Shown: positions 39,860 to 47,747 of the stretch, piece by piece
Layout: every line of letters starts with the position of its first letter
Position numbering within the stretch: position 1 is the first letter of the stretch
Assembly (NCBI RefSeq): GCF_006228125.1
Contig: NZ_VDFY01000078.1
Location: 1-52,211 of the forward strand
From: Micromonospora orduensis
GTDB lineage: Bacteria > Actinomycetota > Actinomycetes > Mycobacteriales > Micromonosporaceae
Length of the DNA stretch: 52,211 nt
Direction of reading: 5' to 3'
Notes under the pieces: model-generated
What the model saw: the letters and a program-made list of their open reading frames with translations, nothing else
What the model was told of the DNA's origin: nothing
The model's database searches: none
Position numbers and translations under genes: made by a program

Positions 39860-40387
39860 TCAGAAGTTCACGGTGACTCCGGCGGCCTTGCACGCGGTGG
39901 TGATGTTCGCGCCGGCCTTCTCGAAGGTCGGATTGTCGGCGGCGCTCGCCGGGTCGGGCGCCGCCGCCGCCTTGGCCGCCTCGTCACCGAAGCGGCGCAG
40001 GGCGGCTGCCACCTTGCTGTTGCCCGCGCCGGCCGATGCCACCCGGGTCAGCTCCCGATCCAGTCCGGTCAGGATCTTCCGGTAGTCCGCCGCCGAGGGC
40101 TCACCCGTCTTCACCATGTCGATGAGGGCCGCCTTCATCTCGTCCCCGGCCTTCTTCGCCGACTCGCACAGCTTCTTGTCGCTCATCCCTCCCGTCGCGC
40201 TCGACGTGGCCGGAGCAACCGACGCCGGGGTGGCCGGCGTGGAGGGCGCCGCCGAGGACGGGGCTGCGGACGTGGGCGCCGACGGGGTCGATCCGGCCGT
40301 CGGTGCCGCGTCCTCTCCCCCACAGGCGGTGAGGACAGTCGAAGCGGCAAGGACCAACAGCACGGAGGCGACGCGGATGGGTTTCAC
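39860..40387 (-). CDS. Predicted lipoprotein with long Ser/Thr/Ala/Pro linker
   Basis: A 175-residue exported protein. The signal sequence ends in a lipobox LTAC (lipid-carrying C22), followed by a 45-residue disordered linker rich in alanine, proline, serine and threonine. The folded part (about 70-175) is helical with three cysteines and the sequence KAGDEMKAALIDMVKTGEPSAADYRKIL. I do not recognise the family. It is probably anchored to the outer face of the membrane. Confidence 0.75.
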   Translation of the reverse strand: MKPIRVASVLLVLAASTVLTACGGEDAAPTAGSTPSAPTSAAPSSAAPSTPATPASVAPATSSATGGMSDKKLCESAKKAGDEMKAALIDMVKTGEPSAADYRKILTGLDRELTRVASAGAGNSKVAAALRRFGDEAAKAAAAPDPASAADNPTFEKAGANITTACKAAGVTVNF

Positions 40388-40450
40388 GAACGCGCACGTT
40401 AACCGATGCCCCCGTGATGATCAATCCGCGCCTGCCGGGCAGCGAAAGCG

Positions 40451-40894
40451 TCACTCCACTGTCCAGGCGATGGCGGGAGGGCGTACCCGGGCGCACAGCG
40501 GCTCGCCGGCGGCGTCGGTCAGGCCGAGCCGGCCGACCAGTGTCCGACCGTCCTCGTGTGCGGCGCGGAGCAGCTCGGTGGGGATGTCGGTGAACATCAG
40601 CTTCGCCCGTCGGAACATCGCGAAGCCGTCGTCGGTCACCGCGCCCCAGCTCAGGTACAGGAACCGCGCTCCGGGCCGGCCGTGCACCCACGGCCCGCCG
40701 ACGTCCAGCACGCCGTCGATCTCCCGGCTGGACACCTCGAACGACCAGGTCGCCTCCGCCGCGTCGGCGGGCACCTGGTCGAGCACCTCGCCCTTTCGCT
40801 GGATCCCCACGTGCACGTTGCCGAGCCGCAGCGCGTCGGCCCCGGCGCCGGCGCGTCGCCCGGGCAGGTCGCTGCCGTCGATCCGGATCCGCAT
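40451..40894 (-). CDS. DUF5990 family protein
   Basis: A 147-residue soluble protein matching the DUF5990 pattern: MRIRIDGSDLPGR at the start, NVHVGIQRKGEVLDQVPADA, then GPWVHGRPGARFLYLSWG and FAMFRRAKLM. Function is unknown. The ATG falls exactly at the conserved N-terminus, which fixes the start. It diverges from the VOC-family gene and lies upstream of the lipoprotein gene on the same strand. Confidence 0.8.
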   Translation of the reverse strand: MRIRIDGSDLPGRRAGAGADALRLGNVHVGIQRKGEVLDQVPADAAEATWSFEVSSREIDGVLDVGGPWVHGRPGARFLYLSWGAVTDDGFAMFRRAKLMFTDIPTELLRAAHEDGRTLVGRLGLTDAAGEPLCARVRPPAIAWTVE

Positions 40895-41011
40895 GCCTGC
40901 GACTCTAGTTCCGGGCGCGTCCGGCTCGCGCTGCCGCGCACCTCGTGACGCGTCGACGGCGGACACGGCCGACGAGCGCGAGGAGGTTGACACGTCGGTA
41001 GCGTCACCGGC

Positions 41012-41641
41012 ATGACTGCGCAGATCACGGCGGGGCAGTTCCACGCGGCCGACGGTGTCGAGGATTGGCGCTCCCTCTACCACCTGGTCTCGGCCCACTT
41101 CCCGACAGCTTCGCTGACCGAGGGCGTCGCGCTCGTCGCGGCGATCGGGCGGCTGGCCGACGAGGCCCAGCAGCAGTACCTCGCCGTCGACCTGCGCGGC
41201 ACCGGCGTCACCGTGAGCCTGAGTCGGCGCGACATCTCGTTGGCTCGTCGGATCTCGGCCGCCGCCAGGGCACTGGACATCTCCGCCGACCCGAGCGCCG
41301 TGCAGCTCATCAATGTCACCCTCGACGCACTGGTCGGCGCGGACGTGCTGCCGTTCTGGCGGGCGCTGCTCGGCTATCGGCAGATCGGCGACGACTACCT
41401 GTCCGACCCGTCGCGCCGGGGACCGGGCTTCGGGTTGCAGCCGATGCAGGCGCCGCGCCCACAGCGCAACCGTATGCACCTGGATGTCGCCGTCCCGCAC
41501 GATCAGGCGGAGGCTCGCATCGCCGCGGCTCTGGCCGCCGGCGGCCACCTGGTCTCCGATGCGCACGCACCCCGGTGGTGGGTCCTGGCCGACGCCGAGG
41601 GCAATGAGGCCTGCGTCGCCACCTGGCTCGGCCGCGAGTAG
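41012..41641 (+). CDS. VOC-family protein with pterin-dehydratase-like N-terminus
   Basis: A 209-residue protein. The N-terminal part (about 1-95) resembles a pterin-4a-carbinolamine dehydratase fold (FHAADGVEDWRSLYHLVSAHF, then HRR-lacking core). The C-terminal part (about 105-209) is a glyoxalase/VOC domain: VLPFWRALLGYR, then RMHLDVAVPHDQAEARIAAALAAGGHLV and a closing DAEGNEACV. Many actinomycete proteins share this two-part form; their substrates are not known. The active-site residues of true pterin dehydratase are not evident. It stands as a single gene. Confidence 0.75.
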   Translation: MTAQITAGQFHAADGVEDWRSLYHLVSAHFPTASLTEGVALVAAIGRLADEAQQQYLAVDLRGTGVTVSLSRRDISLARRISAAARALDISADPSAVQLINVTLDALVGADVLPFWRALLGYRQIGDDYLSDPSRRGPGFGLQPMQAPRPQRNRMHLDVAVPHDQAEARIAAALAAGGHLVSDAHAPRWWVLADAEGNEACVATWLGRE

Positions 41642-41737
41642 CGGGTCCGCGCGCGACCGGCGGCATCCGTACGGGCATCGATGTTTTCCAATACAGTACG
41701 GGTTGACGCGCGCGCCGGGTTGAGGAAAGGACCGATC

Positions 41738-42805
41738 ATGGGTTGTCGAATCCTGTCGCGGCTCTTCTCGGGGATGCTGGCCGCCGTGCTCGCCACCGGC
41801 CTGTCCGCTGCCGGCGCCGGGCCGGCGGCGGCCGGGCAGACCGGTCTGCGCGCCGCCGACCCGAGTGTGATCCGCGTTGGCGGCACCTACATCTCCGTCC
41901 AGTCGCTCAACGGCGGGATCGCCGTCCGGCAGGCGGCGTCGACCGACGGGCTGGCGGCGGCAACCGCGCGGCAGGTGTGGACGGACAGCCGCAACCTCGG
42001 TGAGGTCTGGGCCCCGGAGATCGTCACCGATGGCGGCCGTTACTACATCTACTTCTCGGCCGGGCGCGGCGCCGCACACCGGATGTACGCGATCCACTCG
42101 GCGTCGCCGGCCAGCGGCTACACGGCCGAGCGGCAGCTCGCGCTGCCCGGCGGCAAGTGGGCCATCGACGGCAGCCTGTTCACCTTCGACGGGCAGCGGT
42201 GGTTCGTGTGGTCGGGGTGGGCCGGCGACACAAACGTCGAACAGAACATCTATCTCAGCCGAATGAGCGACCCGCTCACCCCGACGGGCAACCGGTTCGT
42301 CATCTCCCAGCCGAGGGAGAGTTGGGAGCGCGTCGTCGGCAACCCGTTCATCAACGAGGCCCCCGAGGCGATCAGGGACCCGAACGGGCAGCTCCACATC
42401 GTCTACTCCGCCAACGGCAGTTGGAGCGACCAGTACTGTCTCGCCGACCTGCGACTGCGGGCCGGCGGCGATCCGACGTACGTGTGGGACTGGTACAAGT
42501 CGAACGGCTGCCTGTTCGGCTCGAACCGGGCCACCATGATGGCCGGCTGGGATCCCACGCTGCACGTGAACGGGCCCGGCCACCACAGTTTCGTCCTGCT
42601 CAACGGTGACATCGCCACGAGCCCGCCGGCCGGGCCGAGGTTCCCGCTGATGTTCCACGCCGTACCCAAGGGCACCGCGTACTCGTGGGCGAACCGGTAC
42701 TGGTACACCGGCACCTTCTGCTGGTGGGGCAACACCACCTACCGCCGCGCCAACGTGCCCGGCCCGACGGCCGACACCGGGTTCAGCATCAAGTTCTTCG
42801 AGTGA
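41738..42805 (+). CDS. Secreted glycoside hydrolase family 43-like protein
   Basis: A 355-residue protein with a signal peptide (1-32, cleavage after an Ala-rich segment). The five-bladed propeller of clan GH-F is suggested by RAADPSVIRVGGTYI (D41, general base), WAPEIV, KWAIDGSLFTF (D144, pKa modulator) and INEAPEAIRD (E207, general acid), the GH43 triad. Members release arabinose or xylose from plant polysaccharides. The ATG is fixed by a GGAAAGG ribosome-binding site and is followed directly by the signal sequence. No sugar transporter adjoins it. Confidence 0.8.
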   Translation: MGCRILSRLFSGMLAAVLATGLSAAGAGPAAAGQTGLRAADPSVIRVGGTYISVQSLNGGIAVRQAASTDGLAAATARQVWTDSRNLGEVWAPEIVTDGGRYYIYFSAGRGAAHRMYAIHSASPASGYTAERQLALPGGKWAIDGSLFTFDGQRWFVWSGWAGDTNVEQNIYLSRMSDPLTPTGNRFVISQPRESWERVVGNPFINEAPEAIRDPNGQLHIVYSANGSWSDQYCLADLRLRAGGDPTYVWDWYKSNGCLFGSNRATMMAGWDPTLHVNGPGHHSFVLLNGDIATSPPAGPRFPLMFHAVPKGTAYSWANRYWYTGTFCWWGNTTYRRANVPGPTADTGFSIKFFE

Positions 42806-42997
42806 TCCGCGCGCCGCACGTTCGCGGGCGTCGACTTCGCCAGCCAGCGGCCAGCACGACGAACGGCCGATCGGCCGGTACGGACGAGTACGCCATGAAA
42901 GACTGTGGGGCGTCCTCGGCCGTCGACACCAGTCAGCGAGCCCCCTCCCCCTTCGGCCGGGGCAGGCACCGGCGCCCGGCGCGTGGAAGGGGCGAGG

Positions 42998-43684
42998 ATG
43001 CAGCCGACCTGGCTCGTGGCGCTCTCCTGGGCCTCGCTCGCGGTCGGCGTCGTCAGCTTCGCGGTCGTCCTCGCCGACACCTACCTGCGCGGGCATCGTC
43101 AGCCGGTCAAGGTCATGGAGATCGTCTGGCTGGTGACCGTCCTCTACGTCGGTCCGGCAGCCGTCCGCCTCTACTGGAACTGGGGCAGGCCCGAGGCGCT
43201 GTCGCCGCGACGGCGGGACGATCAGCCTCGACGGCATCGCCAGGGCGTCATCGTGACCCAGGTGTCCCGTTGTGGGGCGCACTGCGCTCTCGGCTTCATC
43301 GTCGCCGAGGTCGCCCTGTACGTCGCCAGATTCGACCCGCCCCAGAACGCGCTGTGGATCGACTACGCCGGTGACTATCTGGCGGCGGTGACGATCGCTG
43401 TTCTCTTTCGGTTCTTCGACGGGCCCGGTCACAGCGTCGGACAGATCTGGCACGCGCTGACGACCGTCGTGAAGGTGGAACTGGTGACCATCACCGCGTT
43501 CGAGGTGGCCCTGTTCGCGTGGCTGACGCTGGCGCATCACATGGTCTTTCCGGAGCCAACCCTGCGACCGAACAGCCCCACGTTCTGGTTCGCCGGCCAG
43601 ATCGGGCTGATCGCTGGCTTCATCACGGCCTTTCCCGCCGCCTCCTGGCAGGTCCGCCGAGGGCTAAGCGTCGCGCCCCGCTGA
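42998..43684 (+). CDS. DUF4396 membrane protein
   Basis: A 228-residue protein with about six hydrophobic helices. VSRCGAHCALGFIVAE and DYLAAVTIAVLFRFFDG match the DUF4396 family, which keeps conserved histidine/cysteine residues at the membrane and whose function is unknown. The ATG is preceded by GGAAGGGGCGAGG. The 192-base gap upstream contains nothing I recognise. A strong hairpin follows. Confidence 0.78.
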   Translation: MQPTWLVALSWASLAVGVVSFAVVLADTYLRGHRQPVKVMEIVWLVTVLYVGPAAVRLYWNWGRPEALSPRRRDDQPRRHRQGVIVTQVSRCGAHCALGFIVAEVALYVARFDPPQNALWIDYAGDYLAAVTIAVLFRFFDGPGHSVGQIWHALTTVVKVELVTITAFEVALFAWLTLAHHMVFPEPTLRPNSPTFWFAGQIGLIAGFITAFPAASWQVRRGLSVAPR

Positions 43685-43706
43685 CGTCGCCAGACCTCAC
43701 GCCGAC

Positions 43707-43742
43707 GGTCGCGGCGAGACCCGTCCGGGCCTCGCCGCGACC
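43707..43742. terminator. Bidirectional hairpin between DUF4396 and SDR genes
   Basis: A perfect 12-bp inverted repeat (43707-43718 with 43731-43742) encloses a 12-base loop between convergent stop codons. Confidence 0.7.
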
Positions 43743-43766
43743 GATCTCACCTGCCTCGTCGCACGG

Positions 43767-44681
43767 TCACGCCGCGAATGCCGCCTGGCCGACCGGGAAC
43801 CGCACGCCGGTGAGGTCTTCCGAGACTGCCCAGAGGCGTTGTTGCACGGTCACGTCGTAGGACTCGGGGCTGGAGGTGACCAGCTCCGGGTGGCCGCGCA
43901 CCTCGCCCAGGCCGTCGGGGCCGTAGTACTGCCCGCCGAGGACGGACGGGTCGGTGGCGGCCCGCAGGGTGGGCAGCGCGCCGGCCGTCGCGGGCTGGGT
44001 GATCACCGGGGCGAGCCAGGTGATCGGCGCGCGGACGGCCGCCGGGGAGTTGCGGACCAGTTCGGTGTTGGAGACGCCGGGGTGTGCGGCCACTGCGACG
44101 GTGGTGCCGTGCGGGGCGAGCCGGCGCTGCAACTCGTAGGTGAACATCAGGTTGGCGAGCTTCGACTGGCCGTAGGCGGCGACCCGGCCGTACGAACGCT
44201 CCCACTGCAGGTCGTCGAAGTGGATGGCGGCGCGGATGCGGTGCCCGACGCTGCTGACCGTGACCACCCGGGAGCCGGGCACGGGCAACAGCAGGTCGAG
44301 CAGCAGGCCGGTGAGCGCGAAGTGGCCCAGGTGGTTGGTGCCGAACTGCATCTCGAAGCCGTCGCGGGTGGTCTGCTTCGGGGTGTACATGACACCGGCG
44401 TTGTTGATCAGGAGGTCGAGCCGCGGGTGGGCGGCGCGCAGGTCGGCCGCGGCGGCGCGCACGGAGTCCAGCGAGGTCAGATCCAGTTCCTGTACGGAGA
44501 CGTCGCCGTTCATCCGGGCGGCGGCCCGCTTGCCCTTCTCGGTGTCGCGTACGGCCAGCACGACGGACGCCCCGCGCTCGGCGAGCAGCCGGGCGGTCTC
44601 GAAGCCCAGCCCGGTGTTGGCCCCGGTGACCACTGCCACCCGGCCGTCCTGGCGCGGAATCTGCTGCTCGGTCCAGTTCAT
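43767..44681 (-). CDS. Short-chain dehydrogenase/reductase
   Basis: A 304-residue SDR enzyme. The cofactor motif TGANTGLG is near residue 19, NNAG near residue 92 and the catalytic YGQSK near residue 169, with the catalytic serine in VVTVSSVGH. The first basic residue after strand two (VRDTEKGKRA) favours NADP(H). Closest in style to retinol-dehydrogenase-like SDRs. A GGGAG ribosome-binding site precedes the ATG. It diverges from a TetR gene and the gap holds three copies of an operator, so it is almost certainly the target of that regulator. Confidence 0.88.
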   Translation of the reverse strand: MNWTEQQIPRQDGRVAVVTGANTGLGFETARLLAERGASVVLAVRDTEKGKRAAARMNGDVSVQELDLTSLDSVRAAAADLRAAHPRLDLLINNAGVMYTPKQTTRDGFEMQFGTNHLGHFALTGLLLDLLLPVPGSRVVTVSSVGHRIRAAIHFDDLQWERSYGRVAAYGQSKLANLMFTYELQRRLAPHGTTVAVAAHPGVSNTELVRNSPAAVRAPITWLAPVITQPATAGALPTLRAATDPSVLGGQYYGPDGLGEVRGHPELVTSSPESYDVTVQQRLWAVSEDLTGVRFPVGQAAFAA

Positions 44682-44694
44682 CTCAGGCTCCCAA

Positions 44695-44709
44695 TGTACC
44701 GCCGGTAAG
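44695..44709. promoter_or_regulatory. TetR operator copy 1
   Basis: TGTACC-N3-GGTAAG, the copy nearest the SDR gene, 13 bases before its start. It matches the central palindrome except at two outer bases. Confidence 0.65.
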
Positions 44710-44726
44710 TTATGTCTGAACGGTAA

Positions 44727-44741
44727 TGTACCACCGGTACA
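44727..44741. promoter_or_regulatory. TetR operator copy 2 (perfect palindrome)
   Basis: TGTACC-N3-GGTACA, a perfect dyad with six-base arms, placed midway between the divergent SDR and TetR genes. Confidence 0.75.
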
Positions 44742-44748
44742 CTGTCAA

Positions 44749-44763
44749 GGGACCGGCGGTACC
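44749..44763. promoter_or_regulatory. TetR operator copy 3
   Basis: GGGACC-N3-GGTACC, the weakest copy, 18 bases before the TetR start. Centres of the three copies are 32 and 22 bases apart, i.e. about three and two helical turns. Confidence 0.6.
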
Positions 44764-44781
44764 TAAGCTAGGGTTGGCGGT

Positions 44782-45447
44782 ATGACGTTCCAGCGGGCAC
44801 GCAGCGAGGAGCAGCGTGCGGTCCGGCGCCAGGCGATCCTGGAGACGACCTCGGCGATGCTCGACGAGATGCCGGTGGCCGCGGTGACCCTGAACGAGCT
44901 GAGCCGGCGGGTGGGCCTGGCCAAGACGGCGGTGCTGCGCTATTTCGAGTCCCGCGAAGCGGTGCTGCTCGACCTGCTGGACGACCGGACGACGACCTGG
45001 CTGACCGAGCTGGAGCACGAGCTGGACCAGGGCGTCGACCCGAGCCGGTCCGCGCTGGAACGGGCCGAGCAGGCGGCGGACGTGCTCAGCCGGTCGCTCG
45101 CCGCCCAGACGGTGCTCTGTGATCTCTTCGGCGCGCAGGGCGGGGTGCTCGAACACAACGTCTCGGTCGAGGCGGTCCGCCGGCACAAGCGAGCCTCACT
45201 CGCCAACCTCGCGCTGATGGCCGACCTCATCCGGCGGCACCTGCCCGAGGTCGGCGAACGCGCCGAACTGTTCTGCCTGCAAGCCCTGCTCGTGGCGGGC
45301 GCGGTGTCCGCCTACACGTCGCCGCCGCCGAGCCTGCTCGCCGTCTACGAGTCCGAGCCGGCGCTCGCGGTCCACCACATCGACCTGCAAACAGCCCTGC
45401 GGCTCGCCATCATCACGTCGCTCGTGGGCTTCCTGCCGCGCTCCTGA
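44782..45447 (+). CDS. TetR-family regulator
   Basis: A 221-residue TetR-type repressor. The N-terminal helix-turn-helix (about 20-65) contains VTLNELSRRVGLAKTAVLRYFESREAVLLDLL; the rest is an all-helical ligand and dimer domain. It probably represses itself and the divergent SDR gene through the three dyads in the shared gap. The inducer is unknown. The ATG has only a weak ribosome-binding site, so translation may be low, as is common for repressors. Confidence 0.88.
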   Translation: MTFQRARSEEQRAVRRQAILETTSAMLDEMPVAAVTLNELSRRVGLAKTAVLRYFESREAVLLDLLDDRTTTWLTELEHELDQGVDPSRSALERAEQAADVLSRSLAAQTVLCDLFGAQGGVLEHNVSVEAVRRHKRASLANLALMADLIRRHLPEVGERAELFCLQALLVAGAVSAYTSPPPSLLAVYESEPALAVHHIDLQTALRLAIITSLVGFLPRS

Positions 45448-45496
45448 GCCGGAATTCGATGGTCGTGGGGCTGCTTACGGTCTACCGTGGCCCGCC

Positions 45497-46381
45497 GTGC
45501 TCTCAAACGAACAGATAATCGGACAGGCCCTGGATCGGATCGAGGCAGGGTACGTCTTTCCCGCGAAGGTCGCGGACATCGACGTCGCGATCCGGCGCCG
45601 CCTCAAGGCCGGCGAGTACGACGACCTGGACGGGCCGGCGCTCTGCGAGACGGTGACCGCTGACCTTCAGCAGGTGTGCCCGGACAAGCATCTGCGGCTG
45701 CTCTGGGCGGACCAGCCGCAGTCGCTCGATCCGGCGGACGAGGACGGGGGGCGGGCCGCGTTCCTCGCGCTGCTCAGGGCGGAGAACCAGGGGATCCGCC
45801 GGGTCGAGCAGGTGGACGGGAACGTCGGGCTCATCGACGTACGGCGCATCGCGTACGCCGACGAAGGCGCCGCCGCGATCGGCGCGGCCATGCAACTGGT
45901 CGCCCTCAGCTCCGCGCTCATCCTCGACCTGCGCGCGTGCAGCGGTGGAACGCCGGAGGGAGCCGCGATGTGGTGCAGCTACTTCTTCCGCGACGACCAG
46001 GTGCACCTCAACGACTTCTACGAGCGGTCCACCGGCGCCACGCGTCAGTTCTGGACGACCGCGCACCTTCCCGCGCCGCGCTATGCGGACCGCCCGGTCT
46101 ATGTACTCACCAGCGCGATGACGTTCTCCGGGGGCGAGGACGTGGCGTACACCCTCCAGGCGCACGGCCGGGCCGTCGTCGTCGGTGAGACGACCCGTGG
46201 CGGCGCGCATCCGACGGCCCGCCACCCGGTCACCGCACACATCCTCGTGACCGTGCCGACCGCCCGGACCATCAACAGCGTCACCGGCACCAACTGGGAG
46301 GGCGTCGGCGTGGTCCCCGACGTACCCGTCCCGGCCGACCAGGCACTCGACACGGCGCTCAAGGCCATCTCGGGCGCATAG
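45497..46381 (+). CDS. S41-family peptidase (IRBP-like)
   Basis: A 294-residue protein with an S41 protease domain. The nucleophile is in LTSAMTFSGGEDVAY (S211), followed by VGETTRGGAHP, the conserved segment of the IRBP-like branch. The N-terminal helices (1-65) match the usual cap of that branch. No PDZ domain and no signal peptide are seen, so it is probably cytoplasmic or a non-classical member. The GTG start has no clear Shine-Dalgarno sequence. Confidence 0.82.
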   Translation: MLSNEQIIGQALDRIEAGYVFPAKVADIDVAIRRRLKAGEYDDLDGPALCETVTADLQQVCPDKHLRLLWADQPQSLDPADEDGGRAAFLALLRAENQGIRRVEQVDGNVGLIDVRRIAYADEGAAAIGAAMQLVALSSALILDLRACSGGTPEGAAMWCSYFFRDDQVHLNDFYERSTGATRQFWTTAHLPAPRYADRPVYVLTSAMTFSGGEDVAYTLQAHGRAVVVGETTRGGAHPTARHPVTAHILVTVPTARTINSVTGTNWEGVGVVPDVPVPADQALDTALKAISGA

Positions 46382-46421
46382 GCGCGCGGCGAGCCGGATC
46401 GCGTCAGCCGGCAGGACGAGA

Positions 46422-46479
46422 TTAAGAAAGTTAAGGTCTGGCTCTTGGAAGTTGAGGATTCTTAAGCCTAGACTTTAGG
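46422..46479 (+). promoter_or_regulatory. Promoter/operator region of the DUF2089 operon
   Basis: An AT-rich island. TTAAGAA (46422-46428) and TTCTTAA (46459-46465) form an inverted repeat. TTGGAA (46445-46450), 18 bases, TAGACT (46469-46474) resembles a housekeeping promoter, which would start transcription at or next to the ATG at 46481. A second dyad, CCTA-N5-TAGG (46467-46479), overlaps the -10 element and could be a repressor site. Confidence 0.5.
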
Positions 46480-46480
46480 T

Positions 46481-46858
46481 ATGACAGATCAGGCGATGGA
46501 CTGGCAGGAACTCACCAGCCTGACGCGGGGGCAGCCGTTCGTCGTCGAGCGGGTGCGCCTGGCGGGCAACGGCGTCGCGATCGAGGGCGAGTTCGAGCTA
46601 CCGCAACTGGCTCAGCTCAACGTCGAGGATCAGGTCTTCGTCACGGCGTTCGTGCGCTGCAACGGTTCGATCAAGGAGATGGAACGCATCTTCGGGGTGA
46701 GCTACCCGACGATCAAGTCACGACTCAACCGGATCACGCAGATGCTCGACTTCGTCGAGACCGACCCGGCGCCGTCGCGGGCCGACGTCATCGACCGGTT
46801 GCGCCGCGGTGAGATCACCGCCCAGCAGGCGTTGGCCGAGCTGGAAGGCCGACCGTGA
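46481..46858 (+). CDS. DUF2089 family protein (probable regulator)
   Basis: A 125-residue protein of the DUF2089 family. The helix-turn-helix-like segment LNVEDQVFVTAFVRCNGSIKEMERIFGVSYPTIKSRLNRI (in pieces, about 45-85) is conserved; the N-terminal zinc-binding part of longer members is missing. The last 25 residues, ADVIDRLRRGEITAQQALAEL, form a SHOCT-like helical pair repeated in the third gene of the operon. The ATG lies at the expected transcription start with no Shine-Dalgarno, so it is probably leaderless. It likely regulates its own operon (inference). Confidence 0.82.
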   Translation: MTDQAMDWQELTSLTRGQPFVVERVRLAGNGVAIEGEFELPQLAQLNVEDQVFVTAFVRCNGSIKEMERIFGVSYPTIKSRLNRITQMLDFVETDPAPSRADVIDRLRRGEITAQQALAELEGRP

Positions 46859-47115
46859 TGCCGCAGCTGGTGACCGTCAAGGTCAACCGCCCGGCCCGCC
46901 GACCCATCCGCGTCTGGGTTCCGGTGCTCCCGGTGGCGCTCCTGCTCTTCCCGATCGTGGTCCTGGTCGTGCTAGCGGCGATCGTGGCCTGCCTGGTGTT
47001 CCGCATCGGTGCGGTGCGGGCACTCGGTGCCGGTTGGCGCGTCATCTCCGCGCTGCCCGGCGCCCGTTTCGACATCGAGCAGGGCCGCACGGCCGTGCTC
47101 GTGGCCATCCGATAG
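46858..47115 (+). CDS. Small membrane protein of the DUF2089 operon
   Basis: An 85-residue protein with one or two adjacent hydrophobic helices (about 20-48) between basic ends. Its ATG shares one base with the DUF2089 stop; a GGAAGG ribosome-binding site supports it. The family is unknown to me. Position between a regulator and a SHOCT-like protein suggests an envelope-related role. Confidence 0.7.
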   Translation: MPQLVTVKVNRPARRPIRVWVPVLPVALLLFPIVVLVVLAAIVACLVFRIGAVRALGAGWRVISALPGARFDIEQGRTAVLVAIR

Positions 47116-47126
47116 GAGAGGTTCGA

Positions 47127-47549
47127 ATGACCGAACAACGCAAGGACATCCTCGACATGCTGGCCGCCGGCAAGATCACCGCGGAGGAGGCGGAGCAGCT
47201 CATCGCCGCACTCGAACGGGACCAGGCACCGGCGGCGGCAGGTCTCGACGCCCGGCCGAAGGGCAAGGTGAAGTACCTGCGGGTGGTGGTGGACGCCACC
47301 GACAACGGCGAGCCGTCGCGGGTCAACGTGCGGGTGCCACTGCAACTGCTGCGGGCCGGCGTACGGCTGGCGGCGCTGGTCCCGCCGCAGGCCCTGGTCA
47401 AGGCCAACGCCTCACTCAGCGACTCGGGCGTGCCGATCGACCTGACGCAGCTCAAGCCCGAGCAGTTGGAGGCGCTCGTGGAGCACCTCGACGACATGAC
47501 GGTGGAGGTGGACTCCCCCGATGCCACCGTGCGGGTCTTCTGCGAGTAG
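47127..47549 (+). CDS. SHOCT-like domain protein (YvlB/LiaX-type N-terminus)
   Basis: A 140-residue protein. The first 30 residues, MTEQRKDILDMLAAGKIT followed by AEEAEQLIAALE, form the short helical hairpin seen at the N-terminus of YvlB/LiaX-type envelope-stress proteins. The rest (about 48-140) is a small beta/alpha domain containing VKYLRVVVDATDNG and NVRVPLQLLRAGVRLAALVPP. An AGGAGAGG ribosome-binding site precedes the ATG. It is the last gene of the operon and is followed by a run of hairpins. Confidence 0.78.
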   Translation: MTEQRKDILDMLAAGKITAEEAEQLIAALERDQAPAAAGLDARPKGKVKYLRVVVDATDNGEPSRVNVRVPLQLLRAGVRLAALVPPQALVKANASLSDSGVPIDLTQLKPEQLEALVEHLDDMTVEVDSPDATVRVFCE

Positions 47550-47553
47550 GCAC

Positions 47554-47603
47554 CCGTCCGATGGGACGGCCCCTCGAGAGGGTGCTGGAACACCCTCCCG
47601 AGG
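47554..47603 (+). other. Two tandem hairpins after the DUF2089 operon
   Basis: CCGTCC-GATG-GGACGG (47554-47569) forms a six-bp stem. Directly after it, CCTC...AGGGTG-N6-CACCCT...GAGG (47572-47603) forms a second, interrupted stem. They may be part of termination or mRNA stability. Confidence 0.45.
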
Positions 47604-47669
47604 TCTGCGCCCGCCGCAGCAGAGCACAGGTGAACTGCCAACCTGAAGTCTAGCCACTCACCAGCACAC

Positions 47670-47707
47670 CAGCGGAGGGACCACTCGGAGGAGCGGTCCC
47701 TCCGCTG
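47670..47707. terminator. Strong hairpin terminator between convergent genes
   Basis: A perfect 13-bp inverted repeat (47670-47682 with 47695-47707) around a 12-base loop lies between the SHOCT-like gene and the convergent XRE gene. Confidence 0.75.
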
Positions 47708-47747
47708 CGTCACGCCACGGTGGTTGTCGTTCGACGCAGTGACCTGG

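Noticed and set aside
40451..43540. Minus-strand frame of 1029 codons covering DUF5990, VOC and GH43 genes
   Set aside because: Only its last 147 codons (DUF5990) are protein-like; the rest runs antisense to three clear plus-strand genes.
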